Assembly: GCA_013396755.1 (NCBI GenBank)
Contig: VWZF01002844.1
Coordinates: forward strand, 1,379,412 to 1,443,411
Direction of reading: 5' to 3'
DNA from: Sclerurus mexicanus
Taxonomy: Eukaryota; Chordata; Aves; Passeriformes; Furnariidae
DNA: 64,000 nucleotides
The notes beneath the pieces were generated by a model, which searched no databases, was not told where the DNA came from, and worked only from the letters and a program-made list of their open reading frames with translations. Shown here piece by piece: positions 34,722 through 48,618 of the stretch. Position 1 is the first letter of the stretch. Each line of letters starts with the position of its first letter. The position numbers were made by a program, and so were the translations under genes.

Positions 34722-34728
34722 TGAGTCA
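34722..34728. promoter_or_regulatory. AP-1 consensus site in LTR U3
   Basis: A second perfect TGAGTCA in the same LTR, about 140 bases further upstream. Two intact copies in one U3 suggest an original activator-responsive LTR promoter. Confidence 0.5.
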
Positions 34729-34926
34729 TTGATGTGAAGACAGAAACACTCCCCAATCTCCCAGGGTTCTTTAACACCCAGCTTGTAGCCTGAGGGGTCA
34801 GGTGTGCCCTGGGCAGCTGCTGCAAATGATCCATTATTAACACATCAGAAATGACGCAGAGGGTGTAGAAAACACAGTTTAGGTTATACCCACACAGTGA
34901 CAAACACAGCCCCTGTAACTAGGACA

Positions 34927-37900
34927 TATGTACTTACGCTTATTGTGCTTTTCCTAATCCTTAAAATATTTTTATTTTAAAATATATTTATGAGTTGGCA
35001 GTTTCATGGAATTTTTACAACAATTCAGGAAGAATAATTGTGTTAGCTTTCTGTAAATACACATGCTTTAATTGTCACGTAATTTACTTAATAGTGGATG
35101 TTCTATGGCCAAATGAATGGATGACGTTCAGAAATTTTTTATATAAAATACGCTTTGTTCAGAAAATAACCACTTAAAATCCAATTTCCACAGCATTTAC
35201 CAGCAGTCTTATTGTGAGAAAACATTCTGCTTCAAAGATGCTGAAAATTTCCTAGGTCTAAATAGAATACCTCTAATTCTTGGCAAAAAATGCCTGCAGG
35301 TTAAAAACAGCAATACTGTTTTGTTCAGTAAAAATTTGTAAATATGCTTCTCAGTATTTTTAATAGAGATTTACAAAATATTCTACACTACAAGTATTCT
35401 AGTTTTACTTGTGCCCCAGTGTTAATAAGAGTTGATGGCACATACATAATGGGAGCGTGTTTCAGCTAAGATAGGTATGATCAAACTCCCAAGACAGAAA
35501 TCAGGACTAGAAATCTGTGCCTGATTCATTTTAACTCATCCAGGCATTTTTGCTAAGCACTCCCCCTGTAACAATCATCACTCCATGCAGTTAAAAAAGT
35601 TAATTCAAAAAGGAGGTATTTTTATCACTAAATACAGCATTGTGGTTGACTTCTCTAACAGATCACTATTAACAAAGTCTTATATTTCATGTGTTTTGCT
35701 TGAAAATACTGCAACATATTACCCAATGGTAAATAAAATAAGCTGTTATTATTATTATTTAAACATTCTTTAAATTTTTAGATTGCCAAAACAGTATATT
35801 TTTTTTCTTTTGAAACTGCTTAGTTCATGACATTTGCATACATGCTCATTCTTTTCTAGATACATACTGAAATATCCCTCTCTAAATTACCACGCCTCTA
35901 AATTGCTCTTGCCTCTGTCTTTCTTTCAGCCAGTGCCAGAACTGTCATGTGTTATACCTGGAATTCCCTCATAAACATTTCAGGATGTAAGCTAAGGCCC
36001 CTTGCATGTAGCAAGTATATGTCATACTGAGCTGTATGGAATATTTTGTTTTGTCATTTTGAAAGTAATACCTTGGGACTGAAGTGATCAGGTGGTTTCC
36101 TTGAATTTGGACTTCTTTTTCAAAATGTTATTGAATATGTGGAGTAAATAACATTGACATCTTGGACACTATACATACCTATATTTATACAACAGCTTGA
36201 AAGAAATTTGCAATATGACAAAACAAAGTGTAAAATTTTTTAGATCACACCTGGTACACTCGGTTGAGATTTTTTTTAATGGAAAAACTACAGTATGTCC
36301 AAAATCCAAATATAATTATTTTACTACCTTTTTGAAACAATATAATGAAATATCTCGTGTGCTTACCTTAGGAGACAGAATATTGTTGCATAAACAAACT
36401 TATAAACCACATATTCTGATGTTCAAGCAAGCAAAAACTAGAAAATTCAGACCATTCATACACACTGAAAATTGTCAGCAATTCTGTGTCCTGTTATTAG
36501 GTATTCAATTCAGCCAAGCTTTTAAGGTCATCTGAACAGTATTCAAATCCTTATAATTATGATACTCAAAGAATGATCTGTCCTTTGCTAAAGCTTTCCA
36601 TACACCTGTAGCAGACCTAGGTCTATCAAGCTCAACATTATTTTATTTATTATGCTCCATTGCCTTAGTCTGTATGAAATTATGCTACAGTTACAGTCTC
36701 TGAATTCATTTAACACAGCTTTCTACTGAAAATGATTTAAGAAGCAGTCCAATGCTTCTTGCTAAACAGGTTATTGAATGCTTTGAATAAAGACAATTTC
36801 ATAGTACAGCCATCTAAGGGTTCAGCAACATGCACTTATTTCTTGGTCTTCAGTTGTTTGAGATTGCTGCTCAAATCCCTGTGTATATTGTGTTAATATG
36901 AGCACCATGAAGCCTGAGGAAAAAACTAAAAACAAAACAAAAAAAAAAACCCCTTAGGTTGAGGTATTGTTATAAGGGCCCACACGCTCTTTAGAAAATG
37001 TGGTCAAAATCCTGATGAATGTAGAAATATTACAGTACTTTTTGCTCCTTCAGTGAGAGATTACATACTCCATCACACCAAGGAAAAGGAATTTAGAAGA
37101 GAAATGAAGTTTCTTCACTTCCTGCAGATTTGTTTTTTTGTTCATTAAAGTAGAAGGAGATGGAGATAACTATCACCAAAATTATCAAGAGTAAGTTCTG
37201 CTGAGAACTGCACATGAAAAATACTGAAGAATAGGGCATGATATGACCATAGATTTCATATAACAGTACGTTCCACAGCATTCCACAGGGATCAGTTGTG
37301 TTCCAGAATATTTACAAGGAAAAACAACTTTTTAGGCAAATTGATGCAAATTCTATTAAAATTTATTTTGGTTGTAGCAGTACCTCTGTTTTTTTTGCAT
37401 TCTGCAAGACAAAGGGATAAATAAGTACGCGTGGAGGTTAACAGATGGCTGATAACTACAGGAGTTGCTATCTCAACAGTAATTAATCAGTTGAAATACA
37501 TTAAGATTATGGTAGAAGTTTAGTTTACAACTGTCCAGACATGAATTTACATTTGACCATATGGTAAATTTAACGCAGAGGGTGGAGGAATGATTATTTA
37601 TACCAACTAGTTTAAAATATCTGATTTGTAGTCTCTCTAAGCAGCCTATGTAGCTCAGGTGCTCTGACTCACCCTGTTGAAGGGCCAAATTCTCTCCATT
37701 GACTGCCTTGAGAGCCTTGTCTCAGATGTTCGGTAGTTCAATCAGATTATGCAAATCTCCCCATTCTCCTCCTCCATCTGTCCCCCCCACACATATATAC
37801 ATACAGCTCATGGCTAAGAGCTTTTCGAGAGGATGCAGTAATGGAAGAACAGCAGACTAATGCTGTGTAGAACCTGCAGGACATCTCAATGTTTACTGCT

Positions 37901-39314
37901 TCCTCTACGTTGTCACTGGTAATAAAAGAGACAATATAGTTTAATAACTGAAAAGAAGCTAGGTAAAATAAACTACTCTTTCAGTCAGAACTCAGAGAGG
38001 TGGAATCAATAAAGACAGTGTTTGAAGCAGAATAGTAAAGGGGACAATCCTTTGCTTCTGCCTTTTTACTCCTATGCATGAAAGTCTAGGACATAGAGCT
38101 GAACACCATAAGGGTGAGAGATACCATACTGGGGTAGGCAGAACAGTCTTTAAAACACTTTCTGAAGGAAAGAAGTATACATAAATTAGGTCAGTGATTT
38201 TGTAGAATTAGAAAATTACCTCTTCAAAAGAGTTCTACAAAAGAGAGCATTAATCTCAAACTAATTTGAGAGTGTGCACTTTCGTATTGTTTTTATTGTC
38301 CCATTTCAATACCTAACATTTTAAATACCTTCCTTCTCCAGAGTTGTACAAATCAGAACCTGGCCTTTAAAACATTGCAAGAGATGAGAGCACTTGTGAC
38401 TGCCCAATAATCCCTTCTAATAATTTTCCTCTTTATAACCTATCTTTGTAAAGAATTTACATTACAAACCTGTAGTATCCTAACTTTATTACTGGTTTCC
38501 AAAAAAATTCAAGTCACTGATATCCTCACATGCTCAATGTTGCTGCTTCAAATACAAGTTTCCACAGGAAACTTCAGCATTTCAAGCATATCAGTGAATA
38601 AGATTGAAAATATCCAGTTGAAAAAGATTTGTTAGACTTCTGTTATACTTTAAATAATTTAAAATGTAAAGCACATTATACATTGTCATACAACACTTCT
38701 AATTTTGGTGAACACTTTTTTCCCCTTGGTAAATAGAAATAGAAAAGACAGAGGCATCACCTGCCAAGCCACATGGTTCTCCCTGGAGAGTATGAAATGC
38801 AGTAAAATAATTCAAATACATGTATGCATAAAAAGTAAACTAGGGAAGCATTTACATTTCTCCCTTTTCTCACCCTGCTGCCCAGCCTAGACACAGTAAT
38901 GACACCTACCTTTGCCTGCACTCATCAGAAGGAAGATACATGCCTAGGGACACAGAAAATGAGGCTAATAAGTACCCTCAGGTAGGATGTAAGTAGGGGT
39001 CAAAATACTGAAAGCGCATACCCTGAAATCTGACACAGCTAAGATTAAGATTCAGGCTAAAATAAGATCTATGACTTGCTCATAAAAATACTCTCTGCTA
39101 GTGCTAATACCTCAACTAACTGAAAATTTTCTCACTGGACATTTTTCTGTCAGAAAAGACAGCAACAGCAACCCAAACTTCCCTGCAGGAACACACTGAT
39201 TTCCACAGCAACACAAACTGAAAAGTCAGTCACGAATTTCCTTTGAAGGAAAAATGCTGGTTCTGTCAGAGGACTCTGCCTGTTGCACAGCATCATAGCC
39301 ATCTTCTGCTCTGT
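34927..39314. other. Unique non-coding sequence, nothing recognised
   Basis: AT-rich sequence with no gene, named repeat or RNA gene. Open frames reach only 112 codons (36197-36535, plus strand) and show no domain. Confidence 0.65.
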
Positions 39315-39565
39315 GATGTCATCACAAGACACATGCACAAACTGAAGTACAGGAAATTCCACTTAAACAAAAGTAAACTTTTTCTTCACCGTGGCCATGT
39401 TCACTGTGAGTGGAATATGTTGTCCAGAGTTCTGTGGAGTCTCCATCTGTAGAGACATTCAAGACATAACTGGACACAGTGCTGTGCAACCTGCTGTATC
39501 TAACCTTGCACTGAGTCGGGGATAAGATCCTCTGAGGTTCTTTCCAAATTCAACCATGCTGTGAC
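39315..39565 (+). mobile_element. CR1 LINE 3'-end fragment, plus strand
   Basis: Follows the end of CR1: CACAAACTGAAGTACAGG near 39336, CTTTTTCTTCACCG near 39378, GTGGAGTCTCCATCTGTAG near 39434, GACATTCAAGACATAACTGG near 39455, GCAACCTGCTG near 39487 and the terminal AATTCAACCATGCTGTGACT near 39547. It includes the last codons of ORF2 and the 3' untranslated end. It is short and diverged. Confidence 0.8.
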
Positions 39566-40408
39566 TCCTCTCAGCACAACCTAAGGAGAGGTATAAAATG
39601 CCCTAATAACAATTAATATGTTAGTGGATGCTGGAATTAAAGTAAACAAATGAGAAATGTAGTTTTAGTAGAGATATGAGAAGAGAAATGATTTGTTTAA
39701 ATTCAGAGTAAATTACTTCCAATTGCTAATGGTAATACTCTTAATGTGATGCTGAATGTACTCTCAGACACATACAATCTGTGTTTTCATTGCATCACAC
39801 ACTATGATCTACTTTGCAGTGGGACTTTCTTCATCCTACCTTAGATTACATTATCCAGGAAGCCAATGAAATTATCTACTTCACTCCCTTCTTTCTTTCC
39901 AGATATTGCCCAATGATTAGATACAATATTATATTCAGTACAACACTGGAGGACAGGAAAGAAAACTATAATTTAATTAAAAGATCGCTACAGCATCTTA
40001 ACTGACATATAACTCCTCACACTTATGATTTGAAAAAAATAAGTCTATCCATTATTTACCTCTCTGTGGCTGGGCTTAAAAAAGAGAAATAGTTAGGCAT
40101 ACTTACATTAGTAAAAGTAATTTAATGGTCAGTATAGAGGGAATTGTAAAAGGAGAGGAATAATTGTGAAGAATCTTCACCAAAAAAAAATCTTTCCATA
40201 ATCTACCCTGGGAATATCATGATGATCTCTTTTAAGTTTTCTTCTAGAAATTCTAGATGTGAGTTGGGTTTGGAAAAAATCTCTACTCAAAACATTGAGA
40301 TATTTCCAATAATAGTGAAATCATCAAAAGAGACACATACATTTGCTTACAGTTAAGACACAGAATGGTACCATGGGTATCCATGCTCAGAATACATGAG
40401 GAGTTGTG
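39566..40408. other. Non-coding sequence, nothing recognised
   Basis: AT-rich sequence between a CR1 end and a G/T tract. No gene, repeat or RNA signal was seen. Confidence 0.6.
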
Positions 40409-40550
40409 GTTTGTTTTTTTCTTTGGGGGGGGGGGGGAGGATTGTTTTGTTTCAGTTTAGATTTTTGGTTGGGTTTGGGTTTGGGGTTTTTGTTTGTGTT
40501 TTGGGGGTTTTGTTTGTTTGTTTTGGTATGTTTTTGGGAAATGTTTTTCA
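40409..40550. repeat. G/T-only low-complexity tract with G13 run
   Basis: Strongly biased to G and T on the plus strand. It opens with a G13 homopolymer (40425-40437), followed by GGG at 40471 and 40477, GGGG at 40483 and GGGGG at 40503, separated by T-rich spacers. The GGGTTTGGGTTTGGGG part can form a G-quadruplex with one further G-run. An open frame across it is low-complexity and not a gene. Confidence 0.9.
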
Positions 40551-43500
40551 TCTCTGTGGGTCACTTTAGAAATCACTGTCATTGTGATACTTGCCATGGA
40601 TTGTGCCAGATTTGAGAACACAAAGACTTCACTGTTCTGATTTAGCATTAGGAGATACATGTTTTGCAAATAACAATAACATCAATAGCAACAATCTTGA
40701 GGGTCTTATTTAAATGAAGCTGAAAGCAGGAAGCAGCCTTAGAAGAGAAGCTTTTAGAAGATATGGACGGATATATTTTGGGGAAAAGTCTGGAAAACAG
40801 ATGTCCTAAAGAAAGCTCATAAAAGATTTCTTTCACACATGCCTTTTTTCTTTTCTCCCTGAAATTTGTAAAATTCAATCACAAATACTTAAATTAGATT
40901 TTTCTACTTCTAGTCTGAAATTACAAATAGTCAAATTCAGATAATATGAAAGAGAAACACCCCCAAATGGAAAATAATCACAAGATTCACATGATTAAAA
41001 TTTACTTGAGATGTAACCAATACCCTTTTCATTTACCTCTAATTTTGTTTCTTCACTGTAAAGTCAAAAATCCTAAATGCTACAATTTATGTGCTTTAGT
41101 AACAAAAAAGCCACTTAACACTGTGCTATCCAGAGATTATATCAAACTGAGAGCCACAGGCAAAAAAACCCCCTTGATAAATAGCTAAATGGGAACAGGC
41201 TGACAGTGCTTTGATTTGTAGCAAGACTACTTTTTGCTTATCTACTGGGTTATTAAAATCCACTTGCTTATGTATTGAAATAACCTTTTAAAAAAGAAGG
41301 TGATCTTGTGCTTGGCAAAATTTGACCTTACTCACATTATTTCACCAGAGTGACACAAAATGTCCAGTGACACAGAAGTGAGGACAGAACAGAGGTTCAA
41401 ATCCTTTTCCATTCTTTTTTTGTTCTGCAAATCTGCCCGGTCTCTGTATTGAACACAGCCAGGGTCATTCAGCACACTGTTGCACACAAAAAAGTATGCA
41501 GCTCACTCAGGCAAAAAGTGAAGTTCCCAGTCTGAAGCACGTAGGTACAGGTTAGATATGGAATAGGAAAAAAAATACACCAGTTCACTCCAGAAAATTC
41601 AATAGTCAAAGTAAGAAGAACAAAGGTTTAACAGCTGTGCTCACTCCTAAAGTTTCTTGCTGTTGCTGGTGAAGGTCAGTATTTCTCCAGTCCCTTTATG
41701 AATGCAGAATGTAGAAAAGCTGGCATTTTGCTGATGGGAAGAGAGGGTATTGCAGTAAGAGACCAAGAAAAGGTTAAAAATAATCTAAAGAAAAACTCCT
41801 ATTATCTAAGTTACTAAATCTGTAAAAGGTAGAGTTCAAAGAATGAGCAAAGAAACTTGTTGGCTCCGTGAATTACTTTTCATAACAGTATATAATTTTC
41901 TTTACATTGAATAGAATCACTTCACTGCCCTCTGAATCAATTCCCTCTGAATTAGAACACAGTAAGACAAAACGTTTGTCAATTGTCCCCATCTAGAAAT
42001 CTGAATAGATTAGTGCTGAGTAAGATGACATTATATGGTTTGAGAACCTCCTCTGCCCACCAGAATACTTAAAAAATACATTTTCCATATACAGATATTC
42101 TAAAATTAATAAAAAATACTTCACTCAGTCCTAAAGCAGTTGATACCATTTTTTGGATGAGCTGCCCTCTGGAAAGAGCTAGTCTAAACTGATTAGTTTA
42201 GATTAGATTTCACCTAGTTTTAAAAAGCTATCCCATTCTCACTGTCCTTCTCGATGGTACAATTTAAAGCTGTGATTAGCTAACTCATGCCAAAGAAAGA
42301 TGTAATTGAAATCCTTGTCTAATTTTAACAGAGAGAAGTCAGAAGTCTTTTGAGACAGTATAATTAATACACAGTTGAATACTGTTCAAACACCTCTAAT
42401 GGAATCCACATGAAGCTTTTTTAATAAAAAAATACTCATTTACAGGAAAAGTATTTTCTATTAGTAACCTAAATGCACAGCCAGTTTCCTGACATTCATA
42501 TAGGCTGATCAAAAGCTGCCTTAGTTTAGTTTCTTCATGCAAAAACCACCACAGAGCAAGGTTTATGAGACCTGGGCTTAGTTGTCCCCGTTCATCACAG
42601 GTGGTTATCAGCACATCACTGCTACATGTAGACAGAAAGGCATTATTTTTCACTCTTTCTCACAGCTCCCTGAAGAACTACATTACCTCTTCTATGCTTG
42701 TTGGTGCATCCATGTGTGTGGGAAGGTGCTCTTCTAAAAGCAACACATCTACATCAGATCAGGACATAGTATTCTCCTAGGCTAGATTAAGCCCCAGCAT
42801 ATGGTTGACATAAAACAATATGAACAAAGCACTACTATTCAAGTGTCTCAATTACTGCATCCCATTAAACTAAATATAATGCCAGCTATGAGACACCTAA
42901 ACAAAAAAAAAATTAAAACGAAGAGTTGAGTTCACTTAAGGCAGATTTGACAAAATAAAAACACTTCCTGTGAATATGTGGCACTGTGATCAAAGTAGAC
43001 TTTTTCTTCTACAGGCTCACTCAATACAGTAAATTGTGATTGATTGGTGAGTATTACTAGTTCACAATCCATAGATACCAAAGGGTTGAAAACACTGCAA
43101 AGAATGGTTTCTGTATTAAGATAGCTGCAGCCAAAATGGGGCCTTGTAAAGATTAGGCCAATGTGTGCAGTTCATCAACTGACTGACTGATCCCAAGGAC
43201 TCATAGTGAGCACCCTTCTGAGCAGCCACCCATTTTAGCAAGGGCTGTGTTGACTATAAAGGTTGACAAATAGTTGAAACAACAATATTTAAAATTAGGT
43301 AAATGGCATTTGTCCAGACCTTGCTTCCTTACATAAGTTGTACAGGAACAGACATAGATTTATTTTCATCTTGCTATGCATTCATTTTTTATTTTAAGTA
43401 ATGGATTGCATAGAAGACATTCATGGGAAAAAAAATGGAAATTAAGTGAATAATTATTTTAGGATAAATAAAACATAAGTGAAATTCCAGGTGTGTGCTT

Positions 43501-45199
43501 TTTAAGTTACATACCTGGTCCCTAGACTTCAGTCTTTAAGACTACTTTAAACAGAAAGAGAAACTGTACTACCCAGGCAACAGTGACTTGAAGGAGGAAC
43601 ATGATTGAACAATCTCTGATTCCACGGATACCATAGCTGAAGGTCTCCTTAAGCTGCAACACAGTGAGAAAAACCCTACCAACAACAATACAAGGGGGGG
43701 GAAAAAAGAGTGAAAAAATAACTAGAACCTAGAGCAAAACCTATGCAATATAATCAAGAATTTCATTACAGGGAAACCAAGGAACAGCTGTAGAGCACTG
43801 TAAGTCTATGTGTAACATACACACAGACAACACCAATACTCTGTTCCCCAACTCATCACAGAAAAGCACCATATTCAGAACAGAAAGGCAGTCAGTGTTT
43901 CCTCTATGGTAACACGTGCAAATTACTATGGAGACTGATTGTCCTACGCTCTGAGATTTGCTTTTTATGCTGATTCTTATTTTATATTTCACCTCTGACA
44001 AGCACCAAGCCCATAGGGAAACAGAGAAGGGAAGGCATAGCTAGAAACCTCCAGGGATCAGCCTGAAAGTAATACCTGGTAATATTAAACAGACCACAGG
44101 GTAGCTGAGAAAACAGAGAGTAAGCAGATACAAAGAAGACAAATAAAAAGGAAGAGATGACAGTAAATATATGACATAGGACCCATGGAAAATGGGAACG
44201 GACAAAAAATAGGTGTAGCTGTGGTCCTAATGAGAGCACAATAATGGGGTTTTGAATGAGAGCCTACATTCCTCAGGGAAAGAACTGGGGAAAAATTTCC
44301 TCCAGACTTTTTAAGGGCCATCTATTTCTTTCAAGTTTGCTTTGTTTATTTCTTATTTTTTCCTCCAAAAGCTCCTGTACTTTTTGTCTTGTCAACAGTT
44401 CTATGGGTTGTACACCTTAATAGAATGTCATCAAAGAGGAAAAGTATTATGCAGAATCTTCTCTAAACTTCAGGCGATAACTTCTTTGAATTCAGACATA
44501 TCGTTCTTGCTAAACATCAGGTATTTTTCTCAATTTCTCTTTCAATGCTACCATTACTGAAATTGTGAAAAACTAAATAATATTTTTTGGTACAGAAATA
44601 ACAGAATAATTTTGAAGATTGTCCTTCCTGATTCCCTCCTTTACTCTCTTGTTTGGTTAATGAAGTGGAGGATAACATAACCGATAAAGACTCCATAGAT
44701 GAATGAGTTTGTTGAATAGAAATAGGGAATCTAATTTCAATACAAATCATAAAAATAATAGTTGATGTAACTTTTTAATGTGCATTATCCAAGTTAGCCA
44801 AAAAGAAATAAAATAGTAATTTCTAGCTTCCAAATCCTCTTTTGAATACTGTGTTCTTTCAAGGGGAGATTTTGATTTGCAAATGAATGTAAATTAAATA
44901 GCAAGATTACACTCACTTCTGTCACTTTTCAAAAAAAAAAAAGTCGCATTGCCCACCTCTTTCTGTTTCACTGTTGGGACTTGTCAAACATTTCATTCAT
45001 CTGTTGGCATTTTTAAATAACTTTGTTTGATTTTAGTTTGCAAATAAATGATTTCTTACACAAATTCAGAGATTTATGACTTCTTTCCCACTCCATGATA
45101 TGTTTTAAAACTATTTCATCTCTATGTTCCCATTGACACATGATGTCTTTCATTGACAGTTCCTCAACTATAAAAAGCAATCCAGAACATCCAGGTCCT
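40551..45199. other. Unique non-coding sequence, nothing recognised
   Basis: No gene or named repeat. Minor items are a 15-16 base tandem duplication CCCTCTGAAT near 41927-41955, a small inverted repeat CTAAAC/GTTTAG near 42184 and an A-run near 44930. Open frames are below 90 codons. Confidence 0.65.
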
Positions 45200-45925
45200 T
45201 TTTGTTTGCAAAGTTGCTTCTAGCCAGTCAACCCTCACCCAGTAGCCCTGTTATTCCACCTGTTTATTCCATCCCAGCTACAGAAATTTGTATTTCCCTG
45301 TATTAAACTTCTTTTAAAGTTCCCGTTATCCCATTTCCTCCACTGTATTAGGTCCCTTTGTGTGGAAGCCTTTAATAACTGGCCATAGATAGATTTTGTA
45401 CCACAGATCCACAGATTTGAGTCAACAGCACAGATAATTTTCCATACAATTTACAATCCAATTGTCCAAACCAGCTCTCACTAGTTTGGCTACAAGGATA
45501 CTATGTGAGACTATGTCAAAGGTCTATATGATAACCACTGTTCTCCCCTTATCGACAAAGCCAGTCATCTCATCAGAGAAGGCAATGTGTCTGGCCAGAC
45601 ATGATGTGCCCAAGATAAATCCATGGTGGATGCTGCCAAGCAGTCTTCAGTCCTTCTCTGCTTGGAGACGTTTTCAAGGAGAATTTCCTTTATAACCTTC
45701 CAAGGGACTGAGATCATGCCTCCTTCTCAAGAACAGATGTGGTGTTGCATTTTACAGCCATCAGTAATCTGCCTCAACCACCATAATCTCTCAAAAGTCA
45801 TAGAAAATGCCTTTCCAATGACATTGGCCAACGGATACATTCCACCTGGTTCCATGGATTTGTGTGTATTCAACTGACACAAGTGCTTTAGCCGTAAACT
45901 CTCAAGGTGTTTGTCACTCATTCCC
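45200..45925 (-). mobile_element. CR1 LINE remnant, reverse-transcriptase domain
   Basis: On the minus strand, near complement 45880-45730, the frame reads CQLNTHKSMEPGGM, which matches the start of the CR1 reverse-transcriptase domain. Further on, near complement 45575-45490, text corresponding to the DEMTGFVDKGR region and the following palm segment is recognisable in shifting frames. The FADD catalytic motif region is not within this fragment. Both CR1 ends are absent and frameshifts are many, so this is an old internal fragment. Confidence 0.75.
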
Positions 45926-46570
45926 TAGGAGAGCTCCACATATTTAAGCTGTTCCTTTATATAAAGTGCAACCCTCTCTTTTCACCTTCCCAAATCTTAT
46001 TCCTGGGAAATGGAGAGCAAGTCAATAAGTAAAGAAAAGGACCCTACCAAGGGGCTGCTCCAAAAATTCTGTCATGCCATCTGTTTCCAGCACCTAAAAA
46101 TATACTCTGATTTTGTTTATTTTCCTGCAACAGATACAGCCTCAGTGTTCCAGATGAACACATGCTTTGTAAGGTACCTATTTATAAGTTATTCTACCAT
46201 AAGAGTACATAAATGTTCTGACCCAAAGCCAGATCCCCAGATTTATTTCAGGACACTATCAAGCTTTAAATATTCAAAGATGAACTTAAAAATGTAATTT
46301 CTTAACATACAGGCCAGTAGTTCATTTGAAGTTATATACTGTTATGCTTAGGAATCATTTGATACTCTACATCACATGCACAAAGGCAAAAAATGAGAGC
46401 AATCCTAGTCTTGGACAACATAGAAGAGAAATGGTGATTGAGTGAGATGGTTTTGTTTCAAAGAAATATGGCATTCCCTTTCCTAATAACTAGAAAACTC
46501 AATACATTAAGGAAACATAAATACCAAAACCAGTGATTGAAGACAGGACATGCTTCTCCCTCACTATCTG

Positions 46571-46616
46571 GCAACTCCAACCACATGCTGTGTAAAAACC
46601 CTCTTGGTGGAGTTGC
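46571..46616. repeat. Imperfect hairpin
   Basis: GCAACTCCA at 46571-46579 pairs with TGGAGTTGC at about 46608-46616, across a loop of about 28 bases; a few extra pairs form inside with a one-base shift. It is too short for a standard microRNA precursor. Confidence 0.5.
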
Positions 46617-48618
46617 TATTTCACTGAAAAAACCAGCTCCTGTTGTACTTTTTAATTTATAAGATCACATGTCATTCACAATGATGAACAAAAGAACAGG
46701 CAACAATTAAAAAAGTAGGACAATCCCCCCCCTCCCCTCAAAGTGACACGAAACTCTGGTCTAGGTCAAAATCTACTATATGTCTGTCATCACCTCAAAA
46801 GTTTATCAGTTATAAGGGAGGAAAGTCACTTCAACTGTTGAATTTCTAGCTTTATATTAAGAATTATATTAAGCCAAAACTGTTTAAATGGACTTATTAA
46901 TGAAAAATTAAAGATAAGCAATTGCAAAAAAAAACCCAAAAACCTTTTGTTGTTTTTCTCTTGATTCAGATAGTATAGCAAATTCATTTCACTTGTTACT
47001 ATTCTAGAAATATAATTGTGGTATGTCTATCACACTAATACCCATATAAGTTTATTCTTTCAATTTTAATAATCTTGCTAGGTGCAAATTTTCTACAAGT
47101 TTCATATTGAATATCTTGAAATCCTCCAGGACTGGAAAGTAATATTCTATAGACAGAATGGCTTAATGAAAAGGTCTTGAAAATACTGACACTTTAATGG
47201 AGTACAAAAGTATTTTAGACTACTTAACAAAGGCCTCTTCAGTTTCTCAAGGCCTTATCCAGATAGAAAAGTAGTAATTTATACACCTGAGCTGAGAAGA
47301 AATTAAATACTATTTCAAAGAACATTACAAAATCTCCTTGAGAGATTTCTAAAACCTTGTTTCTTTGACAGTCATCATAAACTTTCTATTAAGTTCTGAC
47401 TATTACATGTACTAGTTTTTCCTGTGGTTTCAAAAGTGTTTTATGCCTGTAATGAATAATAGTTTTAAACTGAAGTTTAGATTAAAATGGTGAAGCAGAT
47501 TTTGAATTGTAGTCTGTCATTCAAGATAGCATTTGTATGATGATTACTTTCCAGAATGTCAAAAGATTTCACTCTGACCATCACTGGGAAGTGTGTGTGT
47601 CTGTCTGAATGATATTTCAGTCTCACATTCCATTATTACTGTTGTCCAGAAATTCTACAGAGATAAAATCTCAAGAGAGAAATTTCTACTATGCTTTGCC
47701 TTTCTTTATTGGAGGAACACCATGAGAATATACTTTACAATATTTCAGCTCTTCTGCTCCAAATTCAGATTAGAATGAAAAAAAAAATCAAAAGTACATG
47801 ATAAAAAAAATTCTGGAAAGATAAATACTGAGGTTTTTTAGGGAAAGCTGGTCAGATCTGAGCAAAGATCAAAAATTTAAGATCACTAATTATTTGAAAT
47901 GATGCTTATGAAACGGAACTTAGAAAAACAAATTCACAGAAACTTTTAAAATTGTGTGATAGGTATTTATATGGTTTATGTCTTTTTATGTTCAAGTCTT
48001 GAACAGTAAAATAATTATACGTTTTGTTTCTCTGCTTATTTTTTAATCTTTGTCTGCTTTCTATACTAGCTCTCTATGGTCTCTGTACTTCCTATATCCA
48101 TGTTTCCCATCACTGTGAATAAGCTGAAATTCAGTCATAGTTCTTCAGATTTCTATCTGTGGGTTCTACCTTATATCACTGATTTTTGGAATTTGTCTTT
48201 TCAAACACGGACACGACTATCCATTTTTCTCCTCTGTCAACATCTGCATCACAAAAATATTCTCTACTCCTTAAATCTTCTCATTACTTTTCCTGGGCTC
48301 CTTCTCTTGGATTTAATTCTGACACCTTAATTGTATGTAATTGTCCAGCTGAATGACACTTGACACTCTGACACAGTGGTCACCTTGATCTTCCAAGCAA
48401 GGTATATTCTCTAGGTGTTACAATTATGGTTTCACAGGTGAAACTCAACCTTGCAACTCCTTTCTCTTTCTTGACAAAGAATGAAGAAGTTGGAAAGAAC
48501 ATTTTTTCTTGCCAGCTGAGGGAGGGCATTCTTTCCACAGCCAGACTATACAGAATTGCAAAGAAAGATCATGTAGGTGGAGAAAGGAAATAATCATGGG
48601 TGGAAGAATACATTAGGA

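Larger units (their letters stand above)
34145..34926 (-). mobile_element. Solo LTR of a second ERV family, minus strand
   Basis: On the minus strand the element begins TGTCCTAGTTACAGGGG (from 34926) and ends in ACCTTTAAACCAGCA (at 34145), with TG...CA termini. A TATA box, TATATAATC, lies at complement 34497-34508, placing about 420 bases of U3 upstream of it. Two consensus AP-1 sites (TGAGTCA on the plus strand) lie in U3. No internal viral region adjoins either edge. Possible short flanking duplications (ATGTTA before, ATGTAC one base after) are imperfect. I recognise the type as a common avian LTR but do not assign a family name. The overlapping minus-strand open frame (34196-34495) is LTR sequence and not a gene. 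Confidence 0.75.

Noticed and set aside
40471..40486. Telomere-like GGGTTTGGGTTTGGGG
   Set aside because: The unit is not the vertebrate TTAGGG and it is only a short part of a G/T low-complexity tract.
41394..41405. B-box-like GGTTCAAATCC suggesting a tRNA gene or tRNA-derived SINE
   Set aside because: No A-box at the right distance and no cloverleaf pairing around it.
46571..46616. Hairpins at 46571-46616 and 10446-10474 as microRNA precursors
   Set aside because: Stems are only about 9-12 pairs, below the length of a normal precursor stem.
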